The notes under the pieces are model-generated. The model was not told where the DNA came from. It made no database searches and saw only the letters and a list, made by a program, of their open reading frames with translations. This document shows positions 18,301 through 26,615 of a stretch of 64,000 bases of DNA, piece by piece. Source of the DNA: Flavobacterium sp. MDT1-60 (GTDB taxonomy: Bacteria > Bacteroidota > Bacteroidia > Flavobacteriales > Flavobacteriaceae); NCBI RefSeq assembly GCF_014844035.1, contig NZ_CP062159.1, positions 3,162,001 through 3,226,000 on the forward strand, read 5' to 3'. Within the stretch, counting starts at the first letter, position 1; each line of letters opens with the position of its first letter. A program made the position numbers and the translations under genes.

Positions 18301-20689
18301 AAGGGCCTTTTAAATTTAAATGATACGAAGTTCGGGGTGCAATAAAATCTTTTCCATTTACAGTATAGATCTGAAGTTCGCCTATTGAACTTTTTAGCTC
18401 TTTGTTTAAAAATATATTGTTTTCGTAGTAAGTATTAATTTCACTGCCGGAATATACTCCAATACTTCCTTTGTAATGTTTAGGGAGATGTCCTGATTGC
18501 TCTAATGCTTCAAATGAAATTTCTAAAAACACTCTTATTTGCGGATCCATAGCGGCCGCAAGTTGTGGGTTTAATCCAAAGAAATTGGCATCAAATGTTT
18601 TGGCAGAAGGCAAAATTCCTCGTGCACCTATATAAAGAGGGTCTTTACGAAGACTTTCAGGTAAACTAATATCTAATTCGTCTTTTGTAAAATAAGATAT
18701 TGTTTCTTTTCCATTTTTTAAGTTCTCCCATAATTCCTCCATTGAGTCAGAACCAGGGAATCTTGCAGCCATACCAATTACGGCAATATCTGCAGAAACG
18801 TTTTTGTTTTTAGTCTCTTTAAATGCAAACAAATCTCCCTTATTTTTTTCTTCATTCTTATCCTCTCCTAAAAATGTAGAAAGCTCTCTAATTGTAGGGA
18901 AGATATAGACTTTTGAAACAGGTATTTCGATCGATAAACGTTGTCTCAATACCGAAGTAATTTTTTGTGCCAATACTGAACTTCCCCCAATATCAAAAAA
19001 ATCATCATCTATACCTATGCTTGGTATTTTTAATTCCTCACTCCAGATCTTTGCAATATCTTTTTCTAATTGTGTATTGGGTTTATTGAATAGAGGAGCA
19101 GAGTCAGGTCTGGTATATTCAGGAATTGGTAAATTCTTTTTATCAATTTTTCCATTTGGCGTTATTGGAAAATCCTCTACCCAAATATATTTTGATGGTA
19201 ATAATATTTCGGGTAAAATTTTTGAAAGTGCCTCATGAATTATTTTTTCATCTTGTAGTGGTTCACCAGATTTAAAATAAGCCACAAGTTTATCTTCATT
19301 TCCATAATAATTGCTCACTATGACTGCTGACTGTTTTATTCCCGGAAAACTATTTAAGGCGGTTTCAATTTCACCTAATTCAATACGATGACCTCTAATT
19401 TTTACTTGATGATCTATACGTCCCAAACATTGAAATTCTCCATTTGGCAATAATTTTCCCAAGTCTCCAGTGCGATAAAGAATAGAATTCGGTTCTGTCG
19501 AAAATGAATCTGGAATAAATTTTTCAGCTGTAAGTTCTGGACGTTTCCAATAACCTTGAGCAACACCATCTCCACCAATAACTATTTCTCCAATTGTTCC
19601 GGGAGCAACGGCTTGCCCTTGCTCATCTAATAAGTAAATTTGTGTGTTTGCAATAGGTTTTCCAATTGTAATTAATTCATCTTCGGCATGAATTTGTTTT
19701 ATAGCTGACCATATTGTAGTTTCTGTTGGGCCATACATATTCCAAAGGGAATCACATCTTGCAGTTAGCTGACGTGCCAGATTTAAAGGCATAGCTTCAC
19801 CGCCACAAAGGGCTTTTAACCTCAGCGGGGTTTCCCAACCAGAATCAAGCAGCAATTGCCAGGTAGTTGGTGTAGCCTGCAGTATAGTAATTTCTTTTTT
19901 TTGCAAAAGCTGAAGTAAAAGCTGTCCATCACGAGTAGTCTCGTAATCAGCAAAAACTACCGTAGCACCCTTAATTAATGGTAGAAATAATTCGAGACCT
20001 GCAATATCAAAGGAAATTGTCGTAATTGACAGTAATTTGTCCTCAACATCTATACCTGGCTCAATCGCCATACTGACTAAGAAGTTTACTAAATTTTTAT
20101 GAGTTACAGTAACTCCTTTGGGCTTTCCGGTAGACCCGGAAGTATACATCATATAAGCAACAGCTTCGTGAGAAACAGTAACTGAAACAGGTGAAATAGG
20201 ATATTTGTCAAGTGTAGACAATGCGTCTTCGACCAATATTGTTTTTGAATAAATTGGCAATGAAGCTACAAGTGATTTTGTGGTTAGCAAAAAACTTGCC
20301 TCAGAATCTTCGAGCATAAACTCTAAACGTGCAATTGGAAATTTTGGATCTAATGGTAAATATGATGCACCGCATTGTAAAATGGCAAAAAGAGCAATAA
20401 TTAATTTAGGACTTCGCTCCATAGAAATAGCAACTATTTGGTCAGAAGATAAACCTTGAGACAGAAAATAATTAGCCATTTGATTTGTCTTTTTTGACAA
20501 TTCTTCATAAGTAAGTTTTTCATATTCAAATTCAAGAGCTATTGAATTAGGGAAAATTGCAGCTTGCTCTGCAAAAAGGTCATGGAGCGTACTTGTGGGA
20601 TACGTCATTTTAGTCCAACTTATCTTGTTGTCTAAATTATTTTTGTTAGGTCTTTTCATTTTAATGCTATTAAAATTAAAGTTGAGCAA
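15308..20689 (-). CDS. hybrid NRPS-PKS, A-T-KS-AT-ACP loading and extension protein
   Basis: 1793 residues. There is no condensation domain: it begins with an adenylation domain (about 30-530, A3 near 180), so it loads the starter. T domain GGSS near 567. Ketosynthase about 632-1065 with VHSACSTSLLA near 802, EAHGTATPIGDP near 938 and KSNMGH near 975. Acyltransferase about 1155-1480 with GHSIGEFA near 1246 and HAFHS near 1347, the malonyl-CoA pattern. Second carrier with LGLDSLS near 1581. No KR, DH or ER segment lies between AT and ACP, so the beta-keto group stays. The A-pocket reads D-I-L-Q-L-G-M-I-W, glycine-like. The last 150 residues are a low-complexity linker ending in LGRDENGNPAWF (about 1760). 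Alternative starts are at 20659 and 20608. Confidence 0.94.
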   Translation of the reverse strand: MLNFNFNSIKMKRPNKNNLDNKISWTKMTYPTSTLHDLFAEQAAIFPNSIALEFEYEKLTYEELSKKTNQMANYFLSQGLSSDQIVAISMERSPKLIIALFAILQCGASYLPLDPKFPIARLEFMLEDSEASFLLTTKSLVASLPIYSKTILVEDALSTLDKYPISPVSVTVSHEAVAYMMYTSGSTGKPKGVTVTHKNLVNFLVSMAIEPGIDVEDKLLSITTISFDIAGLELFLPLIKGATVVFADYETTRDGQLLLQLLQKKEITILQATPTTWQLLLDSGWETPLRLKALCGGEAMPLNLARQLTARCDSLWNMYGPTETTIWSAIKQIHAEDELITIGKPIANTQIYLLDEQGQAVAPGTIGEIVIGGDGVAQGYWKRPELTAEKFIPDSFSTEPNSILYRTGDLGKLLPNGEFQCLGRIDHQVKIRGHRIELGEIETALNSFPGIKQSAVIVSNYYGNEDKLVAYFKSGEPLQDEKIIHEALSKILPEILLPSKYIWVEDFPITPNGKIDKKNLPIPEYTRPDSAPLFNKPNTQLEKDIAKIWSEELKIPSIGIDDDFFDIGGSSVLAQKITSVLRQRLSIEIPVSKVYIFPTIRELSTFLGEDKNEEKNKGDLFAFKETKNKNVSADIAVIGMAARFPGSDSMEELWENLKNGKETISYFTKDELDISLPESLRKDPLYIGARGILPSAKTFDANFFGLNPQLAAAMDPQIRVFLEISFEALEQSGHLPKHYKGSIGVYSGSEINTYYENNIFLNKELKSSIGELQIYTVNGKDFIAPRTSYHLNLKGPSVSVHSACSTSLLAVAEAVKAIRTGMCDIALAGGSSVTSPINSGHLYDDGFIKSPDGSTRSFDASGKGTVFSDGAGVVLLKRLDEAEKDGDIIYGVIKGVGVNNDGGDKGSFMAPSPKGQAGAIINAFNDAQISPSTITYMEAHGTATPIGDPIEIEGLKIAYGKQEKNGYCALGSIKSNMGHTTAAAGAAGLIKTLLAMRHKQIPPMVNFNKPNPNIELDNSPFYINNKLIDWKADGKRRAGVSSFGIGSTNVHVIVEEYEMKPLPPSTTRPLQILMWSAKSQNSLLSYENELGNFIDKSKNKDLADIAYSLNVTREDFNHRSFLIANTASDAAEKLISLKTKSIKSALLKSVPGEMGFLFPGQGAQFLQMGKTFYDNEEVYRNAIDKCAELLMEDLNLDIRHIIYPEINSGEAEELLKDTRLTQPALFVTEYALSQLWMSWGIKPTFLCGHSIGEFAAAHLAGIMNLKDALHIVAVRGKLISELPGGSMLAVRVPIEKLNELLPDTLSVAAINSNQFCVVSGTKEDIANFNNKLDSQDIPNKILLTSHAFHSFMMDPILESFKNEVEKIKLNIPRLPIISTVTGTWLTDTEATSPMYWVSHLKNTVRFADAMDTAFDLDDYILLEVGPGQTLITLARQQANGKVIPAFPSLTFPKDEQENEYSTLLNALGDLWIRGINPDWHAFYDRQQRQKIKLPSYVFDRKPCWIEPLNTIETAVVQKTIVADIPAVLNTNIASIETNSATKTNNSRKDSILIKISEIIKNASGISYEFDAASNTFLELGLDSLSLTQLSGKLKKEFDLPITFRQLNEAFSTPSLLADYIDLNLPEENLNDLKKEIQITPNETIESNILINEPQVSSNHNQISLEQIVQQIQLLSQKIDQLQNHQNTPLNGKSSVGSLKTEHLDAVTFNPEKRIETNETLQPEKPFDILKINDQQFLENKIVDKKYIIMANDPPLKGYKLGRDENGNPAWFTEDSNKKGEFKKMKLLECGNHD

Positions 20690-21498
20690 AATAATATGAT
20701 GAGTTTAATGTCATGATATTTATAATTTATTACTTAGAATTGAGTGTTTTTTTTATTGTATTGTTTGTTTACCTAATAAATAGATATGAGAATTATATTC
20801 TTTTTTATCTAATAATTTTGAAACAAACTAAATAATATATGACTGTAAATCAGTGATTTATAAAAAAAAAGTATTTTTTTTACTAATACCTGTATTCTCT
20901 GTATAAAGCTATTATTATCGATGAATGACATATTTTAAATTAGATGTGGCAAATTTCACTAAAGCTGATAAGTTAGTTACGAAATCAATTTTGTTTGCCA
21001 ATTTTCCTTTTTTGCAATTGCAAGATTTTTATATGTAAATATCCTACCTATTTATCTTTCTGGTTTTTGTTTTAAAAGGCAATAATTCCTTGCTGAGACC
21101 AATTTACCCTTTAACAGGACAATGTTTATTCCAACAGAAATAAAATATTTAATTTTTATTTCTGTTAAGTCATTCGTATTTAGCTACTTATATGCTTTAT
21201 AGAAGGCTAATATTTAATAAAATTGTACAGATTTTAAAGAAAACAGGCATGCTAATAATTAAAAAAAAGTAGTAACAAATATAATTTCATGAATAGATAA
21301 TCGTTGTTATATAAGTCTGCTTTGGCTCATTAATTTTTTTTAGGAAAGAGGCAGGAACTGCATAAAGTATTTTTTCAATGTAGGTAAATAGTCATTAAAA
21401 TACTACATTTAATGCCGTTTATCGGAAATAAAATTAGTTATATCGATTTTATTTTGTAAATAAATATTTTTGCATTAAAATAATAAGCCTATAAAACT
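20690..21498. other. 809-bp intergenic region between the NRPS-PKS operon and the T9SS cassette
   Basis: Divergent control region for two operons. No coding frame is credible. It is strongly AT-rich. It contains a perfect 12-bp palindrome TTGCAATTGCAA (21012-21023) and a 13-bp perfect inverted repeat listed separately. TATTTTTG at 21465-21472 is a -7-like element for the plus-strand cassette; no matching -33 is evident. No clear promoter for the minus-strand NRPS operon was found. Confidence 0.5.
21133..21166. repeat. 13-bp perfect inverted repeat upstream of the NRPS-PKS operon
   Basis: AACAGAAATAAAA (21133-21145) pairs exactly with TTTTATTTCTGTT (21154-21166) around an 8-base loop. No U-run follows on either strand, so a protein-binding site or an RNA stem is as likely as a terminator. 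It lies 444 bp before the synthase start and 333 bp before the T9SS gene. Confidence 0.5.
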
Positions 21499-22017
21499 TT
21501 GAAGTATCTAAATTTAAAAATTATTAATCTGCTCATAATTATGCTGTTGTTTTTTCCTTTTAAAGGGAATAGCCAAAATACACAAGATATTATGGAAACC
21601 ATAATTACATCTGGTAGCAATGCAACAGGAAGTTCTGGTTCAGTAACATATTCAATTGGTCAGGTATTCTATACTTATATTGGATTACAGACAGTTTATA
21701 ATGTAGAACAGGGTATACAACACCAGGAAAAAGATGAAAATCTGGGTACACCAGAAATTGAAAAACCTACAACAGAAATATTCGTTTTCCCAAATCCAAC
21801 GGCAGATTTTGTTAATCTAAGTATGAAAGGAGATGAGCTGGAAAGTGCAAATCGATCCTATCGTCTTTATGACTTACAAGGCAGGCTTTTGAAACAAAAT
21901 ATAATTACTCAAACTGAAACCCAGGTTAGCTTAAATAATTTTAGTTCATCCCTTTATATACTTACGGTATATGTGGATAACAAACTTTATAAATCTTTTA
22001 AAATATTAAAAAAATAA
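21499..22017 (+). CDS. secreted protein with T9SS type A C-terminal sorting domain
   Basis: 172 residues from a TTG start. This start is chosen because it gives a complete signal peptide (LKIINLLIIMLLFFPF then GNSQ), whereas the next ATG (21541) leaves too short a one. After a short serine/glycine-rich segment (about 30-75), the C-terminal 80 residues form a type IX secretion CTD: FVFPNPTADFVNLS, LYDLQGRLLK and the terminal LYKSFKILKK. Such domains direct export through the T9SS and attachment or release at the cell surface. The remaining mature part is small, with no catalytic motif seen. First gene of a tight three-gene operon (4 bp to the next). Confidence 0.8.
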   Translation: MKYLNLKIINLLIIMLLFFPFKGNSQNTQDIMETIITSGSNATGSSGSVTYSIGQVFYTYIGLQTVYNVEQGIQHQEKDENLGTPEIEKPTTEIFVFPNPTADFVNLSMKGDELESANRSYRLYDLQGRLLKQNIITQTETQVSLNNFSSSLYILTVYVDNKLYKSFKILKK

Positions 22018-22021
22018 GATA

Positions 22022-22759
22022 ATGAAAATTGTACTTACGATACTTTTATTTGTGACCTTTACGTTTACGGCATTTGCTCAATCACCAGAAAAAATGAGTT
22101 ATCAGGCAATTATTCGCTCACAAGATAATAATCTGATCATGAATTCGAGAATTAGCCTTAAAGTTATTATACATCAAGGTACTGTTAACGGAACAAGTGT
22201 ATATCTGGAAACTCATTCTCCTACTACAAATAACAATGGTTTAGTTTCTCTTGAAATTGGAACTGGAACGGCTTCGATAGGTAATTTTAGTCAGATAGCC
22301 TGGGATAAAGGTCCTTATTTTATAGAAACGCAAGTTGATGTAAATGGTGGGGCTAATTACAACATTACGGGAGTTACACAGCTTTTGAGTGTGCCTTATG
22401 CTTTACATGCAAAAACAGCTGACAGATTAATAGGAGGCATAACTGTTCCAATCACTAAAGCTACAGTCATTTCGTTTACCTCTTCAAGAAACATTGCTGT
22501 TACAGATGTAAATAATACAATAGAATGTACAGCATCGGCCACATTAACATTAACCGTTGATTTTAGTAGTATGCTAGTGGGTGAAACTATTAATTTAGAA
22601 GCTCATAACGGTGCTGTGCTGACAATACAAGCCCCTTCGGGTGTATCAATTAACTACAATGCAAATGGTAGTGCAAAATTTACCAGTGTTGCTGGAAACG
22701 TAAGGTTTGGTTTTCTTAGAAAAACAGGCGCAAATTCCTATATTATATCTGGACAATGA
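22022..22759 (+). CDS. secreted Bacteroidota surface protein of unknown function
   Basis: 245 residues with a signal peptide (cleaved after FAFAQ-type sequence, residues 15-20). The N-terminal half has the recurrent Bacteroidota pattern MSYQAIIRSQDNNLI, then a VYLETHS / LVSLEIGTG / WDKGPYFIETQVD series and LLSVPYALHAKTAD, seen in many secreted proteins that precede tail-fibre-like or collagen-like regions. The second half (about 140-245) is beta-rich without a family I recognise. It overlaps the next gene by 4 bp (ATGA), suggesting translational coupling. I infer a surface-associated structural or adhesive role; no enzymatic motif is visible. Confidence 0.65.
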   Translation: MKIVLTILLFVTFTFTAFAQSPEKMSYQAIIRSQDNNLIMNSRISLKVIIHQGTVNGTSVYLETHSPTTNNNGLVSLEIGTGTASIGNFSQIAWDKGPYFIETQVDVNGGANYNITGVTQLLSVPYALHAKTADRLIGGITVPITKATVISFTSSRNIAVTDVNNTIECTASATLTLTVDFSSMLVGETINLEAHNGAVLTIQAPSGVSINYNANGSAKFTSVAGNVRFGFLRKTGANSYIISGQ

Positions 22760-24936
22760 AACATTTAATATTTTTTTTACTCTTTTCAACTATAGTTTTT
22801 TCACAAAACTATCATTATGCTATTGAAGATGCTCCGGTAAAAGCTCCAGAAATACCAGTAGGAGTCAATAATCAATTAGAAGAAATTAAATATTTTGAGG
22901 CTTATTTGCTACCAATTGCGCAAAAAGCGAGTCTTCAGGCTGCTTTAGATTTGCATGGTTCTGTACGATTAGAAAAAGGAGATTATTCAGGAGTAGATAT
23001 TGTTATGAAAAGTAATCAGAGACTATATGGATATCCATCATTAACCAAAGTATCTAATATTACCATAACAGCAGGAAGTACAGGAGTGGTTTTAGAAAAC
23101 TTACTCCCTCAAGATAAAACGATAACGCTTCAGGCAGGAGGAGTAATTTCTAATTGTACTTTTAAATCCATAAAGTGGGCAACCTTAAAGGCGACAAATG
23201 CAACGTTTACAAATAATACCTTTATAAATTATGGTGGTAATATTTTAATTGATTGTAGTCAGTCTGGTTATTTTAGAAATAATAAATTTATAAAACACCA
23301 ATCAGGAGGCTTAACGACGGTTTTGACTATGAAAGGAAATACCGCAACTCCTAGTTATGGTAACGTGAATTTGCATACTAATTTTCTAACACCTCACGGA
23401 GATACGAGCGAACTAGATAATTTAGTATCGGCTACTTTTGTTGGTATTGATGCAGAAGGCTGGAATCTTACTGGAGATGGAACCAAGGCTATGTTTAAGG
23501 CTAGTAACATGGGCAATGTTAAAATGACAGATTTAGGAGGTGGTAACTCATATTCTGCGGTTCGAACTGGAGCTTATGACATCGATGCTGCTAATGTATC
23601 TATACTTAATAAAAAACTTTTTACAGAATTTGATGTAATATCACCCAGAACTAACATGATAATGATAGCTGCTTTAGGGGGATATAAAAGAGGAAGCGGA
23701 ACAGTTACCGGATATGATCTCTGGGGAAATTTAGATAATACCAATTCTCTAAAATATAATAATGTTGAACAAACCACTGCTATAACTAATACAGCAATAG
23801 TTTCAAATCTTAGCGCTTCTATTTTAGGAAATCAATATACGCCCTGGAGCCGACCAACATGGGAGACATTACCGGATCCAACAGGTGCAAATTGGAGATC
23901 TGACAGAGTAGGTAAACCAGATAGTACAACTTATATTCAGAACTTAATAAATACAAATGGAGTTGCAGAACTTCCAGAAGGTGTCTTTTATATTAGTTCT
24001 ACTTTAAAAGTTCCTCTTGACAGAGCACATGGAATTATGGGGAAAGGTACAGGAAAAACCTCCATAGTAGGTTTGAAAGATGATTTTCCTTTAATAACGC
24101 TTACGGGTGGTCAGGATGACAATTTTGTATTGGCACATTTAACACTGCAAGGCGGTAATACAGGTGTTTATTCATCACAAAACTTTGGTACACAACACAT
24201 GAGTTTTGTATGGTTAAAATATGTAGTGTTTAGAGATCAAAATTATGGCTTTCAGTTAGAGAAAATGATGGGCTTTGATAATAATTTCTTTGATAATATT
24301 TCTTTTGTAAATTGTAATAAAGGATTTTTTCAGGACCCTCTTGTAAACGGAGATTCTGATCATTCCAGCTTTGTTGATAAAACAATGTTTTACAGAAGTC
24401 AGTTTATAAATTGTAATACAGCGGTTTCTATGTTAGCAACAAGGGCAGACAATTTAAATGCCTGGGTAGATTGTAAATTTAGTGGAGGACAAACCGCCCT
24501 TAGCTTAGGTGGAAATAATTATCCAATAGCTGCCAATTGCGATTTTACCGGCTTTACAGGAAAGCAAGTTATAAGTAGTGGAGATATCTCTTTATATAAT
24601 TCTAATTTTTACAGTAATAGTACTACAGTTTCAACTATTAAATCAATCAATTCATATATTGAAGGATGTAATTTTTCAGATGGAACAACTTTATTTTCAT
24701 CTGTTATATACAATCCTGTAAATGCTTATATAGTAAACTCTACTGTATCGGGTACTGTAGCTTCTTTAGTAATAGATGGAGATTGGAACAGCAAATATTC
24801 TGGAGTATTTATGAATAGTAATTTTGTATCAAGCCCCACACTTAGCAAGTTGTTAGTAAATGTAAAAGAAGGTACAATAACGGTAATTATAAATACAGCA
24901 TCTAATCCTTATCCTCAGCTGTTAGTAACGCGATAA
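22756..24936 (+). CDS. secreted right-handed beta-helix (pectin lyase-fold) protein
   Basis: 726 residues with a signal peptide (MKHLIFFLLFSTIVFSQ). Two stretches of parallel beta-helix rungs are apparent: about 60-340 and about 385-720. The second opens with a GKPDSTTYIQNLINTNG-type segment typical of pectate-lyase superfamily N-termini, then ELPEGVFYIS and GIMGKGTGKTSI. Repeated N-rich turns (NNFFDN, NCNKGFF, NCNTAVS) fit Asn ladders. No unambiguous lyase or hydrolase catalytic triad was found, so polysaccharide binding or cleavage is only suggested. There is no T9SS CTD. It ends the operon and is followed by a hairpin and U-run. Confidence 0.75.
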   Translation: MKHLIFFLLFSTIVFSQNYHYAIEDAPVKAPEIPVGVNNQLEEIKYFEAYLLPIAQKASLQAALDLHGSVRLEKGDYSGVDIVMKSNQRLYGYPSLTKVSNITITAGSTGVVLENLLPQDKTITLQAGGVISNCTFKSIKWATLKATNATFTNNTFINYGGNILIDCSQSGYFRNNKFIKHQSGGLTTVLTMKGNTATPSYGNVNLHTNFLTPHGDTSELDNLVSATFVGIDAEGWNLTGDGTKAMFKASNMGNVKMTDLGGGNSYSAVRTGAYDIDAANVSILNKKLFTEFDVISPRTNMIMIAALGGYKRGSGTVTGYDLWGNLDNTNSLKYNNVEQTTAITNTAIVSNLSASILGNQYTPWSRPTWETLPDPTGANWRSDRVGKPDSTTYIQNLINTNGVAELPEGVFYISSTLKVPLDRAHGIMGKGTGKTSIVGLKDDFPLITLTGGQDDNFVLAHLTLQGGNTGVYSSQNFGTQHMSFVWLKYVVFRDQNYGFQLEKMMGFDNNFFDNISFVNCNKGFFQDPLVNGDSDHSSFVDKTMFYRSQFINCNTAVSMLATRADNLNAWVDCKFSGGQTALSLGGNNYPIAANCDFTGFTGKQVISSGDISLYNSNFYSNSTTVSTIKSINSYIEGCNFSDGTTLFSSVIYNPVNAYIVNSTVSGTVASLVIDGDWNSKYSGVFMNSNFVSSPTLSKLLVNVKEGTITVIINTASNPYPQLLVTR

Positions 24937-24970
24937 ACATTGTAATTTTAAATATATCCACTCTATCATC

Positions 24971-25008
24971 ACTGATCTACTTATTTAGTATCATCAGTTT
25001 TTTTTATT
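24971..25008 (+). terminator. rho-independent terminator after the beta-helix gene
   Basis: ACTGAT (24971-24976) pairs with ATCAGT (24993-24998), followed by a run of at least eight T. It closes the T9SS cassette transcript. Confidence 0.55.
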
Positions 25009-25440
25009 TTAAATGCCTATATAGAAGTATATAGTCTTTAGACGTTTATCTGGTTTCTTCTATATTCGGATAATTATTGATAAAAAAAAACTGATGATTT
25101 CGAAAAAACTTTGATTACTTTCTTAGTTTATAAAATCTAATTTCCAAACTATTCGTGCACCATCTTCAAATAAAGTTCATTTTGCAGGACTTTTCCTTTT
25201 TTTACCCTCTTAATAACATAGATTAGATTGTATAACATGCAGAATATGTGGCTTTTATCGTATAAATTTAAACTTTTAATACGCTCAAATAGAGTATAAA
25301 AGGCAACAAATTGTATTTTATCGATTTTAAAATCCGTTGGACTGATTTATTATTAAAAAATCGAAAGTTTGTATATTTTTGAGCGAAATTCAAAATAGAT
25401 GAAATAAAAGTGATTGTTTGGTCTTAAATGTTGTTGATAA

Positions 25441-25483
25441 TTTAACATTATGGGTAAAAAGATAATTTTTTAATAATGTTAAA
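25441..25483. promoter_or_regulatory. inverted repeat, candidate operator of the XRE gene
   Basis: TTTAACATTA (25441-25450) and TAATGTTAAA (25474-25483) are perfect inverted copies. They are centred about 90 bp before the XRE start codon at 25551, a usual position for autoregulation. The TTAACAT half-site also occurs twice, 10 bp apart, at 26935-26951 in the exopolysaccharide leader. Confidence 0.35.
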
Positions 25484-25550
25484 AGAAGGGCAGATTATTT
25501 TTAAGTGCAATAGTAATTCAAGATAAGAATTATTTAAATTTTTTGTTTTT

Positions 25551-25784
25551 ATGAAATATAGTGTGTATGAAAATATCAGAAAAATAAGAGAATTAAAAAA
25601 CTTAACCAGAGAGTTTGTCGCGGCTGAATTAAAAATGAGCCCTAGTGGCTATGGTAAAATTGAAAGAGGAGATGTCGATTTAACTGTTTCTAAATTAATT
25701 GAAATTTCAAAAGTTTTAGATGTTTCAATTGAGTTCATATTTAAATTTGATGTTTCAATTTTTTTTAACGAAATGGCAAAATAA
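25551..25784 (+). CDS. small XRE-family helix-turn-helix regulator
   Basis: 77 residues forming one Cro/C1-type HTH: NIRKIRELKNLTREFVAAEL (helices 1-2), then LKMSPSGYGKIERGDVDLTV (recognition helix) and the KLIEISKVLDVS helices. No effector domain. It is followed 71 bp later by a second, related HTH gene, and both precede the capsule-type antiterminator and exopolysaccharide genes. A local regulatory role is therefore inferred. The inverted repeat upstream may be its operator. Confidence 0.8.
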   Translation: MKYSVYENIRKIRELKNLTREFVAAELKMSPSGYGKIERGDVDLTVSKLIEISKVLDVSIEFIFKFDVSIFFNEMAK

Positions 25785-25855
25785 AGTATTCTGAAAAATG
25801 TAGCGTAAAAAGCTTTATAACGAGATATAAATAGAATAAATTAAATAATAAAATT

Positions 25856-26059
25856 ATGGAAAATTACTATTTAAAAATCAAAAAGTATCGGATAGAAAAT
25901 AATCATACTTCTGAATATATAGCTATTCAAATGGAAATGAGTTTGAAAAAATATGAGAGTATTGAGAAAGGAATGGTCGATCTCAAATTATCAAAACTGG
26001 ATAAGTTAGTCAAGATTTTAGGAATCAAAAAAAGCGAAATTTTCAAATTAGAGACTTAA
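25856..26059 (+). CDS. second small XRE-like helix-turn-helix protein
   Basis: 67 residues and paralogous to the preceding gene: YLKIKKYRIENNHTSEYIAI aligns with its helices 1-2 and SLKKYESIEKGMVDLKLSKL with its recognition region. The protein consists only of the DNA-binding domain. Probably co-transcribed with the upstream XRE gene (71-bp gap). The pair could form homo- or heterodimers. Its exact target is unknown. Confidence 0.7.
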   Translation: MENYYLKIKKYRIENNHTSEYIAIQMEMSLKKYESIEKGMVDLKLSKLDKLVKILGIKKSEIFKLET

Positions 26060-26096
26060 TTTTAGACAACAATCATTTTTGTTTTTCACAAAAAAA

Positions 26097-26132
26097 AGAG
26101 TTCAGTATTAAAAAGAACTCTATTTTTTATTT
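26097..26132. terminator. bidirectional terminator
   Basis: AGAGTTC (26097-26103) pairs with GAACTCT (26115-26121). It is preceded by an A-run and followed by ATTTTTTATTT, so it can stop both the plus-strand XRE transcript and the minus-strand UpxY-like transcript. Confidence 0.65.
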
Positions 26133-26150
26133 AATGTTATTATTTACATT

Positions 26151-26615
26151 TTACTTTTTTACTTTTAAAACATATCCCAAAGATTCCAGAATTAATACAT
26201 AATGCGTTTTTGTGATGTCCTTGACAACAGCATTATGATCACAAAATGGACCGGAATTCAAATGTATTTTATCTCCAATTTGATACTGCATAACCGATAT
26301 TTCTTTCGCAGTATCTCCACTTTTAAGCCATTCTTTTATAGTCTCAATTTCCTGATCTTTTACAACAGCATGTTTGCCTAGCCAAAATAAATACCTTACT
26401 ACACCAGGTGAATTAAAAACCAAGTTTCTATCTTTTTCTGCCAATTGTACAAATATATAATGATCAAATAATGGGGATTCGACCTTTATTTTTCTATCAG
26501 ATCTTTGTGTGGTTTTTTTTATCAATGGGCAATAACAATTTATATTAAACTTAGTTAATTGTTCTGCGGCTCTTTTTTCCCATTTGGGTTTAGTGTATAC
26601 TACATACCATTTCAT
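26151..26615 (-). CDS. UpxY-like NusG-family transcription antiterminator
   Basis: 154 residues. The N-terminal NGN domain starts WYVVYTKPKWEKRAAEQL, continues with CYCPLIKKTT and DHYIFVQL, and has the GVVRYLFWLG strand typical of NusG paralogues. A short KOW-like C-terminal segment (YQIGDKIHL, then AVVKDITKTHYVLIL) completes it. In Bacteroides, UpxY proteins load onto RNA polymerase in the leader of their own capsule operon to prevent early termination. Here the gene points away from the exopolysaccharide genes, whereas most upxY genes lead the operon. It probably acts on the leader next to it. Confidence 0.85.
   Translation of the reverse strand: MKWYVVYTKPKWEKRAAEQLTKFNINCYCPLIKKTTQRSDRKIKVESPLFDHYIFVQLAEKDRNLVFNSPGVVRYLFWLGKHAVVKDQEIETIKEWLKSGDTAKEISVMQYQIGDKIHLNSGPFCDHNAVVKDITKTHYVLILESLGYVLKVKK

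Larger units (their letters stand above)
24937..25550. other. 614-bp non-coding region upstream of the XRE genes
   Basis: Apart from the terminator at its left end, I see no gene. TATTTTTG at 25374-25381 fits a -7 element on the plus strand without a convincing -33. A 10-bp inverted repeat near 25441-25483 is listed separately as a possible operator. Confidence 0.45.
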
